This document shows positions 1-5,493 of a stretch of 5,986 bases of DNA, piece by piece (the stretch's first letter is position 1; the number at the start of each line of letters is the position of its first letter). The position numbers were made by a program, and so were the translations under genes. The notes beneath the pieces are model-generated. The model was not told the DNA's origin, did no database searches, and was given only the letters and a program-made list of their open reading frames with translations. This DNA comes from Spirochaetaceae bacterium (GTDB taxonomy: Bacteria > Spirochaetota > Spirochaetia > Treponematales > Treponemataceae). Where the stretch lies: positions 1-5,986 of the forward strand of contig JAISVD010000141.1 of NCBI GenBank assembly GCA_031271875.1, given 5' to 3'.

Positions 1-1
1 C

Positions 2-163
2 ACAAACTCAAAAACAACCGCAGATGTGCTACACGCTATGAGAAAAAGGCCAGCTTTTTTCGTGCTCTTACTTTTCTTGCCTGTTCTCTCATTTGGTTGC
101 TTTGATGCTTTGAAAACACACTCTAGTGTGACTGTCATATGTCAATTTAAAAAGAACAGTTAA
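2..163 (+). CDS. Possible C-terminal end or tiny hydrophobic/lipoprotein-like ORF (doubtful)
   Basis: A plus-strand frame is open from the left edge and ends at TAA 161-163. From an internal ATG at 38 it would encode 41 residues: a basic start (MRKRP), a hydrophobic run (AFFVLLLFLPVLSFG), then a cysteine in a lipobox-like context (LSFGC), and only about 20 further residues. This resembles a lipoprotein signal peptide, but there is no Shine-Dalgarno sequence before the ATG and the mature part is very short. T-rich DNA readily gives hydrophobic residues by chance. It could instead be the last 53 residues of a gene starting outside the window, which would make it convergent with nifJ. No family was recognised. 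I consider a spurious frame at least as likely as a gene. Confidence 0.2.
   Translation, partial: TNSKTTADVLHAMRKRPAFFVLLLFLPVLSFGCFDALKTHSSVTVICQFKKNS
117..130. repeat. Short perfect palindrome
   Basis: CACACT-CT-AGTGTG is a 6-bp inverted repeat around two central bases. On the minus strand it lies 9 nt downstream of a TTGACA hexamer (140-145), where a -10 element would be expected, but no -10-like hexamer is present. It may be an operator half or chance. No gene is clearly served by it. Confidence 0.25.
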
Positions 164-263
164 GTTCTACGCCTTTTTACCTATATAAATTATAACATAA
201 AAACCGGAAAAAAATATAACCTTCAAAGGAAAAATCCTGTTCCGTTTGTTCCGTTAAAACGGT
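164..263. other. AT-rich intergenic stretch with small palindromes
   Basis: This stretch has no gene that I can support. It contains short self-complementary pieces: CCTTCAAAGG (219-228 region) and CCGTTAAAACGG (251-262). A perfect -10 hexamer TATAAT lies on the minus strand at 189-194, but no acceptable -35 sits 16-18 bp upstream of it. A 5-bp hairpin AGAAC/GTTCT (153-168), followed on the minus strand by a T-run, could be a weak terminator. The region is the spacer downstream of nifJ. Confidence 0.5.
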
Positions 264-309
264 AACTCCGGGACAGGAGACACGATTATACGCCTCTTGC
301 CCCGGAGTT
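264..309 (-). terminator. Probable transcription terminator hairpin downstream of nifJ
   Basis: AACTCCGGG (264-272) pairs perfectly with CCCGGAGTT (301-309). After one A/C mismatch, CAGGAG (274-279) pairs with CTCTTG (294-299) including one G-U pair, leaving a 14-nt loop. The hairpin begins 21 nt after the nifJ stop. In the minus direction it is followed by ACCGTTTTAACGG, a second small hairpin, not by a clean U-tract. In the plus direction it is followed by TTTTCAATTT. It may therefore work in both directions, or act as an mRNA 3' end stabiliser. Confidence 0.6.
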
Positions 310-329
310 TTCAATTTACAGTGTGGAAA

Positions 330-3300
330 CTAGAAATCCCTGTCGGCCAGGTATTTGTATTCCTTCCACTGACGGCGGGCTTTCTCTTCAGCTTTCTTAA
401 GGAGCATGGCGGCACGCTCAGGTTCGGCGGCCTTGAGGCTCTTGAAGCGGACTTCCTTGTACATGAAGTCCGCGAGGTTGAAGTCCGGCTCCTTGCTGTC
501 GAGCTGGAAGGGGTTCTTGCCCTCATCGGCGAGACGGGGATCGTAACGGTACAGGGGCCACAGACCGCAGGAAACGGCTTCCTTCTGGTTTGTCATACCG
601 TAGGTCATGTTGATACCGTGGTTGATACAGTGGCTGTAGGCGATGATGATCGAAGGTCCGTCATATGCTTCGGCTTCGCGGAACGCCTTGATGACCTGGT
701 TCATGTTCGCACCCATGGATATCCGGGCGACGTATACATAACCGTAGCTCATGGCGATCATGCCGAGGTCCTTCTTGCTGGTGGTCTTACCGGCGGCGGC
801 GAACTTCGCCACGGCGCCGATGGGTGTCGCCTTGGACATCTGCCCTCCGGTGTTGGAGTATACTTCTGTATCCATAACCAGCACGTTGATGTTGCGTCCC
901 GAAGCGAGTACATGATCCAGACCACCGAAACCGATGTCATAGGCCCAGCCGTCACCGCCAAGGATCCAGACGGAGCGTTTGATGAGGTGATCGGTGAGGG
1001 AATCCAATTCCTTCGCCAGGGCGTCGGAGGATTTCGCCAGCGCCGCCTTGAGGACTTTCACGTTTTCACGCTGTGCTTCAATCGCCATGTCGTCACCTTG
1101 AGGGTTATCGAAAATCTTCGCGATAATGTCCTTCGCGATTCCCTTCTCCGCTGCCTTTGCGGCGACTTCACAGGCGTAGACATGGAGTTTGTCGCTGGTC
1201 AGGCGCATACCGTAACCGAATTCGGCGGCGTCCTCAAAGAGGGAATTTGACCATGCAGGTCCGTGTCCGTCGGCGTTCTTGCAGTAGGGGGTGGTGGGGA
1301 GGTTTCCGCCGTAGATGGAGGAACAGCCGGTGGCGTTGGCGATAATCGCCCGGTCGCCGAAGAGCTGGCTCAGGAGTTTTACGTAGGGTGTCTCGCCGCA
1401 GCCCGCGCAGGCGCCGGAGAACTCGAAGAGCGGCCGTTTCATGCCGATACCCTTGGGGTTGCTCAGGTTGAGCTTCGAGGGATCCGGGTCGGGCAGTCCG
1501 AGGAAGAATTTCCAGTTTGCCGCTTCCGTTTCCCGTACCGGTGTGAGATGAACCATATTGATCGCCTTGTGCTCGGGGTCTTCCTTGGATTTGGCGGGGC
1601 AGGTCTGGACACAGAGACCGCAGCCGGTGCAGTCCTCGGCGGCGACCTGGATGGTGAACTTGTCCCCGGCGAATTCCTTTGTCTTGTAGTCCGCAGACTT
1701 GAATGTGGCGGGAGCTCCCGCGAGTTTGGCCGGGGCGTAGGCTTTCATGCGGATAACCGCGTGGGGACAGACCATGGTGCACTGACCGCACTGGATACAG
1801 ATTGCAGGATCCCATTCGGGGATTTTCTCCGCGATAGCCCGTTTCTCGTACTGGGTTGTGGCGCTGGGGAATGTCCCGTCCAGAGGCATCTCGCTGACCT
1901 TGACCTCGTCGCCCTTATTGACAGAGATCTTGCCGAGGATATCCTTTACAAAGCCTTCGGCATTGGTCATCGGGGCCTTGATGTGGATGTTTCCGGAAAC
2001 GGTTCTGGGATAATCGACTTTTTCGACGCCTGCGAGGGCCATATCGATGGTATCGATATTCTTCTTGACAACATCGGCGCCCTTCTTTCCGTAGGATTTT
2101 TCGATGAATTTCTTGATCAGCGCCACCGCTTCCGCTTCGGGCAGAATACCGGATATCTTGAAGAAAGCCGTCTGCATGACAACGTTGATCCGGCCTCCCA
2201 TGCCCGCCTTTTCCGCGATGGAAACAGCGTCGATCACATAGAATTTAAGTTCCTTATCGATGATCTGTTTCTGAACCTCCACAGGAAGGTGGTTCCAGAC
2301 TTCCTCCTTGCCGTAGTGGCTGGTAAGGAGGAAGGTGCCACCCTTTTTCGCGCTGGAGAGGATATCGTATGTCTCAAGGAAGGTAAACTTGTGGCACGCG
2401 ATGAAGTCCGCCTGACCGATCAGATAGGGCTTGCGGATCGCGTTCTTCCCGAACCGGAGGTGGGAGGTGGTAATGGAACCGGATTTTTTCGAGTCGTAGA
2501 CGAAATACGCCTGCACCTTGTTGTCCGTTGCCTCACCGATGATCTTGATGGAGTTTTTGTTCGCCCCGACGGTACCGTCAGAACCGAGGCCGAAGAACAT
2601 GGCCTGGTGCATCGAGGAATCTTCCAGGTGGAAATGTGTATCGTAGGTGATGCTGGTACCGGAAACATCATCCTCGATGCCGACGGTGAAGTGGTTCTTT
2701 TTCACTCCCGAGAGGTTATCTACTATTCCCTTAACCATGGCGGGGGTGAATTCCTTTGAACCGAGACCGTAGCGTCCGCCGAGAATAACGGGATAGTCCT
2801 TGAAGGGGAGCTTTCCGGCGGACTGCATCTCACCGATGGAGGTACGCACATCCTCGTAGAGGGGTTCACCCAGAGAACCGGGCTCCTTGGTGCGATCCAT
2901 AACGGCAATGGCCTTTACTGTCGCAGGGAGAGCCTTTACGAACAGTTCCGCGCTGAAGGGGCGGAAGAGGCGTACCTTCAGCACACCGACCTTTTCACCT
3001 TTGCTTACCAGATAATCTACGGTCTCCTCGACGGTGTCCGCGCCGGAACCCATGATGATAATGACCTTTTCCGCGTCGGGAGCGCCGATATAGTCAAAGA
3101 GGCTGTATTTACGGCCGGTGAGTTCCGCGAACTTGTCCATGGCCTTCTGGACGATGGCAGGGGTAGCGTCGTAATACTTATTGGCGACTTCGCGGCCCTG
3201 GAAGTACACGTCCGGATTCTGAGCGGTACCGCGGATGACCGGGTCCTGGGGGGTAAGTCCCCGCTTGCGATGGGCCCGGACGAGCTCGTCGTCAACCATC

Positions 3301-3881
3301 TTGCGCATTACATCGTAGGCAACCTCTTCGATCTTCTGTACTTCGTGGGAGGTGCGGAAACCGTCGAAGAAGTGCATAAAAGGAACCCGGGCCTCAAGGG
3401 TCGCGGCGTGGGCGATCAGCGCCAGGTCCATGACCTCCTGTACATTGTTTGAAGCGAGCATGGCCCATCCGGTCTGACGGCAGGCCATAACATCCTGGTG
3501 GTCACCGAAAATGGAGAGGGCGCTGGCAGCAACAGCCCGGGCAGCGACATGGAATACGGTGCTTGTGAGTTCACCGGCGATCTTGTACATGTTCGGAATC
3601 ATCAAAAGGAGCCCCTGAGAGGCGGTAAAGGTAGTACTGAGGGCTCCCGTGGTAAGCGCTCCGTGTACGGCACCTGCGGCTCCGGCTTCAGACTGCAACT
3701 CCACAACATCGGGAATGGTTCCCCAGATATTCGGCTTTCCTTTTGCCGAATACTCGTCGGCGATTTCACCCATGGGACTAGAGGGGGTTATCGGGTAAAT
3801 ACTGATAACTTCACTTAATGCGTGGGCAACATGACCAGCGGCGGTGTTTCCGTCAATCATTACCAGGTTTTTCTCTGACAT
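330..3881 (-). CDS. nifJ: Pyruvate:ferredoxin (flavodoxin) oxidoreductase, single-chain
   Basis: This 1183-residue cytoplasmic enzyme oxidises pyruvate with CoA to acetyl-CoA and CO2 and passes two electrons to ferredoxin or flavodoxin. Length and domain order match homodimeric PFORs. The N-terminal pyruvate-binding domain has YPITPSSPMGE (29-39), with Thr32, Glu65 and Arg115 in place of the catalytic Thr31, Glu64 and Arg114 of Desulfovibrio africanus PFOR. A transketolase-like domain II spans about 260-390 and the gamma domain with the EKR segment about 400-690. The 2x[4Fe-4S] ferredoxin domain has CIQCGQCTMVCP (695-706) and CTGCGLCVQTCP (751-762). The thiamine-diphosphate domain has GDG at 976-978 and YSNTGGQ at 1008-1014. 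Proximal-cluster ligands are Cys825, Cys828, Cys853 and Cys1085. It lacks the full C-terminal oxygen-protection extension of the D. africanus enzyme. The ATG at 3881 is supported by AAGGA 7 nt upstream and by the family's usual N-terminus. The gene appears to be monocistronic. Function is very secure; the preferred electron acceptor is not shown by sequence. Confidence 0.98.
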   Translation of the reverse strand: MSEKNLVMIDGNTAAGHVAHALSEVISIYPITPSSPMGEIADEYSAKGKPNIWGTIPDVVELQSEAGAAGAVHGALTTGALSTTFTASQGLLLMIPNMYKIAGELTSTVFHVAARAVAASALSIFGDHQDVMACRQTGWAMLASNNVQEVMDLALIAHAATLEARVPFMHFFDGFRTSHEVQKIEEVAYDVMRKMVDDELVRAHRKRGLTPQDPVIRGTAQNPDVYFQGREVANKYYDATPAIVQKAMDKFAELTGRKYSLFDYIGAPDAEKVIIIMGSGADTVEETVDYLVSKGEKVGVLKVRLFRPFSAELFVKALPATVKAIAVMDRTKEPGSLGEPLYEDVRTSIGEMQSAGKLPFKDYPVILGGRYGLGSKEFTPAMVKGIVDNLSGVKKNHFTVGIEDDVSGTSITYDTHFHLEDSSMHQAMFFGLGSDGTVGANKNSIKIIGEATDNKVQAYFVYDSKKSGSITTSHLRFGKNAIRKPYLIGQADFIACHKFTFLETYDILSSAKKGGTFLLTSHYGKEEVWNHLPVEVQKQIIDKELKFYVIDAVSIAEKAGMGGRINVVMQTAFFKISGILPEAEAVALIKKFIEKSYGKKGADVVKKNIDTIDMALAGVEKVDYPRTVSGNIHIKAPMTNAEGFVKDILGKISVNKGDEVKVSEMPLDGTFPSATTQYEKRAIAEKIPEWDPAICIQCGQCTMVCPHAVIRMKAYAPAKLAGAPATFKSADYKTKEFAGDKFTIQVAAEDCTGCGLCVQTCPAKSKEDPEHKAINMVHLTPVRETEAANWKFFLGLPDPDPSKLNLSNPKGIGMKRPLFEFSGACAGCGETPYVKLLSQLFGDRAIIANATGCSSIYGGNLPTTPYCKNADGHGPAWSNSLFEDAAEFGYGMRLTSDKLHVYACEVAAKAAEKGIAKDIIAKIFDNPQGDDMAIEAQRENVKVLKAALAKSSDALAKELDSLTDHLIKRSVWILGGDGWAYDIGFGGLDHVLASGRNINVLVMDTEVYSNTGGQMSKATPIGAVAKFAAAGKTTSKKDLGMIAMSYGYVYVARISMGANMNQVIKAFREAEAYDGPSIIIAYSHCINHGINMTYGMTNQKEAVSCGLWPLYRYDPRLADEGKNPFQLDSKEPDFNLADFMYKEVRFKSLKAAEPERAAMLLKKAEEKARRQWKEYKYLADRDF

Positions 3882-3888
3882 ATTTCCG

Positions 3889-3893
3889 TCCTT
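3889..3893 (-). promoter_or_regulatory. Ribosome-binding site of nifJ
   Basis: AAGGA on the minus strand lies 7 nt before the ATG at 3881. It fixes the start of nifJ, whose protein then begins with the usual MSEKNLVMIDGNTAAGHVA. Confidence 0.8.
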
Positions 3894-3917
3894 ATTATTG
3901 TGGTGGATTTTGCTCGG

Positions 3918-3948
3918 AATAGATAAAAAAAGTTATCTATTTACTATA
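3918..3948 (-). promoter_or_regulatory. nifJ promoter/leader region with a perfect 9-bp inverted repeat
   Basis: On the minus strand a -10-like TATAGT (3943-3948) is followed 1 nt later by AATAGATAA-N6-TTATCTATT (3918-3941). That is a perfect 9-bp inverted repeat with the loop CTTTTT. If the -10 is real, transcription would start inside the left arm, so the repeat is well placed for a repressor operator, or it could form a hairpin in the 5' leader. No -35 with good spacing is visible: TTGCAA (3971-3976) is 22 nt away and TTGGTA (3961-3966) is 12 nt away. That suggests an activator-dependent or atypical promoter. The sequence is not an obvious Rex or Fnr site. Confidence 0.45.
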
Positions 3949-4004
3949 AAGTACTCCGCTTACCAAGAATTTGCAAGTACCGGAACTGCCATGATTTTTA
4001 ATTA

Positions 4005-4082
4005 TTCCGACAGGATTTCGGGGACGTATTTATCATCACAATACAGCACTGTAAGCCGGCTTGCTGTTTTTATCTGTCGGGA
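4005..4082. repeat. Nested inverted repeats in the nifJ-GNAT gap
   Basis: CCGACAG (4007-4013) and CTGTCGG (4074-4080) are perfect inverted copies; a G-T and a T-A pair extend the stem to 4005/4082. Inside lies a second stem, ACAGCA (4043-4048) with TGCTGT (4062-4067), whose loop contains part of the 10-bp palindrome AAGCCGGCTT (4053-4062). In the plus direction the inner hairpin is followed by a five-T run (4067-4071), like a weak terminator, yet no plus-strand gene precedes it. The rest of 3949-4110 shows no gene. A GC-rich palindrome CGCGGCCGCG lies at 4093-4102. Confidence 0.35.
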
Positions 4083-4110
4083 AATGGTATTGCGCGGCCG
4101 CGGTCGTTAG

Positions 4111-4412
4111 TCAGAGCTTTTTCCCCATGCAGATGGAATTTTCCATCCCGATGTACGGAGCGTAGTTGTCGGTTATTTCAAATCCTGTTTTACCTCGGCA
4201 GTCCCCGGTTCGTATTCTCTGAAGCTCGCGCATCCCACGGGGATTCCGCCGTCATAGGCGATAAACACATCGCGGATTTTCTCCAGCGTATTGAATTGAC
4301 GGTAGGGGGTCTGGTCGAATTCCCCGGCGACAGCTTCCTTCAGAGATATATCGAGAAGAATACAGAGGGATTCAAAATCTCCGTTCGGCCTGTTTACATA
4401 TTGTATATTCAT
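4111..4412 (-). pseudogene. GNAT-family N-acetyltransferase remnant with out-of-frame internal deletion
   Basis: The first 75 residues from ATG 4412 match the N-terminal half of small (about 150-residue) GNAT acetyltransferases, including IAYDGGIPVGCASFREYEPG (51-70) and the strand TAEVK (71-75). After Lys75 the frame reads QDLK and stops at TAA 4173-4175. In another frame, from 4185, the sequence continues GFEITDNYAPYIGMENS and on to ICMGKKL, ending at TGA 4111-4113; this is the usual C-terminal tail of the same family. The roughly 50 residues between, with the R/Q-x-x-G-x-G/A acetyl-CoA pyrophosphate loop, are missing, and the deletion shifts the frame. The product therefore cannot be an active acetyltransferase. 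Promoter and ribosome-binding site remain intact, suggesting recent loss. The original substrate is unknown. It sits downstream of mscS on the same strand but seems to have its own promoter. Confidence 0.85.
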
Positions 4413-4419
4413 ACAATTT

Positions 4420-4424
4420 CCTCC
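4420..4424 (-). promoter_or_regulatory. Ribosome-binding site of the GNAT remnant
   Basis: GGAGG on the minus strand lies 7 nt before ATG 4412. It is a strong Shine-Dalgarno site, so the 79-residue truncated product could still be made. Confidence 0.8.
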
Positions 4425-4430
4425 GGAAGA

Positions 4431-4460
4431 AGTATATCATTTTGTATAAATATACATCAA
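4431..4460 (-). promoter_or_regulatory. Putative sigma-70-type promoter of the GNAT remnant
   Basis: TTGATG (4455-4460) and TATACT (4431-4436) are separated by 18 bp on the minus strand. The predicted transcription start is near 4424, which leaves a very short leader beginning about at the ribosome-binding site. The surrounding DNA is AT-rich, so a chance match is possible. Confidence 0.45.
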
Positions 4461-4496
4461 GCCTGTTTCCCGGATTTCCTTCTTCAGTGGCCTGTT

Positions 4497-4541
4497 CTGA
4501 TCTCCCGAAAACACCAGCTCCTCGGGAGATCAGCCCCGAGG
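4497..4541 (-). terminator. Strong hairpin spanning the mscS stop codon, with an alternative fold
   Basis: CTGATCTCCCGA (4497-4508) and TCGGGAGATCAG (4522-4533) form a perfect 12-bp stem with a 13-nt loop. The mscS stop codon (4530-4532) lies inside the stem. No U-run follows on the minus strand, so it may be a non-canonical terminator or a 3' end stabiliser. An overlapping alternative stem, CCTCGGG with CCCGAGG (4535-4541 with 4520-4526, loop of 8), shares five bases with the first, so the two folds exclude each other. Confidence 0.6.
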
Positions 4542-5405
4542 ATTTTCACCCATCCCAGTGGGAACCTCTCTATCGGGGTTGATATGCACATCCATCTGCG
4601 GAAAGGGGATCGAAATACCGGCTTCGGAAAAATCTTCGTAAATGGTCATGATGACCGCGTTTTTTACGGTTGTCAAATCTTCCTGCTTGAACCAGACAGC
4701 GAGAATAAGGTTTACCGAAGAATCTGCGAATCTGTCGAACATGACAAGCGGGGGAGGCGCCTTCAGTATCTGGGGTATTTTTGAGGCGGCGCCCATCAAT
4801 ACATCGATAACCTGCGTCAAATCGGAATTATAGGAAACTCCTACGGGGATCTGGAGCCGCCGGATCGGGTTTACAGTATGGTCGATGATATTTGCCTTGA
4901 TGATGCTTTCGTTGGGAATACGGATAAGCTGGTTGTCCAGAGTGGTCAGCTTTATCGAGAGCAGGTTGATGGAAGAAACCGTACCGGAGACATCCCCGAT
5001 GGTGATGAAATCTCCCATCTGCAGGGAGCGGTCAAGGATAACAAAAAAACCGCTGATGATATTCGACATGGAAGTCTGGGCGGCAAATCCCAAGGCAACG
5101 CCGATAATCCCCGCGGCGCCGAGCAGCGCCGATACGTTTATACCGAGCAGGTTGAGGATATATAAAACAACAAGCACATTGAATATATACCGGATGATTT
5201 TATCCACCACCGCGATCCGCTGGGCCTTCAGTTTTTTCTTTACGGTTCTGTTTATATAATATCTTACAACCCTGTATATAATATAGAAAAGAACAACAAC
5301 GAGAACCGTTTCCGCAATTTTTATAAGCCGCTCCGGAGTAAACAGTGATTGGAGTTCGAAGATATCCCAAAACTTTGTACTGTCCGATGACGTTTGTGTT
5401 TCCAT
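4530..5405 (-). CDS. Small-conductance mechanosensitive channel, MscS family
   Basis: This 291-residue inner-membrane channel would open under membrane tension and release solutes during hypo-osmotic shock, forming a homoheptamer as in the family. Three membrane helices are visible: about 27-50, about 66-89, and the pore helix about 92-124. The pore helix has the Gly/Ala-rich LLGAAGIIGVALGFAAQ, then the SNIISGFFVILDR kink and exit. The beta domain follows, with MGDFITIGDVSGTVSSI (130-146) and the conserved IRIPNESI (161-168). A cytoplasmic alpha/beta domain ends in ISIPFPQMDVHI (264-275). Length and layout match the three-helix class of E. coli MscS, with a slightly hydrophilic tail. The ATG at 5405 is the first start after an in-frame TAA at 5409-5411. 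It has no visible Shine-Dalgarno site, and the best promoter predicts a leader under 10 nt. The gene is 88 bp downstream of the coiled-coil gene, same strand. Confidence 0.95.
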   Translation of the reverse strand: METQTSSDSTKFWDIFELQSLFTPERLIKIAETVLVVVLFYIIYRVVRYYINRTVKKKLKAQRIAVVDKIIRYIFNVLVVLYILNLLGINVSALLGAAGIIGVALGFAAQTSMSNIISGFFVILDRSLQMGDFITIGDVSGTVSSINLLSIKLTTLDNQLIRIPNESIIKANIIDHTVNPIRRLQIPVGVSYNSDLTQVIDVLMGAASKIPQILKAPPPLVMFDRFADSSVNLILAVWFKQEDLTTVKNAVIMTIYEDFSEAGISIPFPQMDVHINPDREVPTGMGENPRG

Positions 5406-5419
5406 GTTTTAAATATACT

Positions 5420-5447
5420 ATGATATAGGGGATAGAAACAATTTCAA
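5420..5447 (-). promoter_or_regulatory. Putative mscS promoter
   Basis: TTGAAA (5442-5447), a 16-bp spacer and TATCAT (5420-5425) on the minus strand match sigma-70-type consensus at five of six bases in each box. A second choice is TTGTTT (5436-5441) with TATATT (5412-5417), spacer 18, which would start at or next to the ATG. An 8-bp inverted repeat, ATAGAAAC (5432-5439) with GTTTCTAT (5470-5477), has one arm inside the spacer and could be an operator. Confidence 0.45.
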
Positions 5448-5493
5448 AATACCCCTATTCGGGAACTCGGTTTCTATTTTTACAGTCAGGTAA

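Noticed and set aside
297..1250. Plus-strand frame of 317 codons opposite the 3' part of nifJ
   Set aside because: Same reason: a shadow of the thiamine-diphosphate domain coding sequence, with no ribosome-binding site or recognisable domain.
1234..1815. Minus-strand frame of 193 codons inside nifJ
   Set aside because: An out-of-frame shadow of the ferredoxin and thiamine-diphosphate domains; the correct frame carries all cysteine ligands without interruption.
1263..2759. Plus-strand frame of 498 codons opposite nifJ
   Set aside because: It is antisense to a certain, fully conserved PFOR, and its translation shows no family motif or plausible composition. The codon bias of nifJ keeps this frame free of stops.
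4093..4102. CGCGGCCGCG palindrome containing a NotI site, considered as a cloning scar
   Set aside because: There is no vector sequence around it, and a single GC palindrome can occur by chance.
3844..4110. Plus-strand frame across the nifJ start and leader
   Set aside because: It overlaps the nifJ start and its control region, its translation is unlike any known family, and no ribosome-binding site is evident.
4296..4833. Plus-strand frames opposite the GNAT remnant and mscS
   Set aside because: They are antisense to well-recognised genes and lack motifs.
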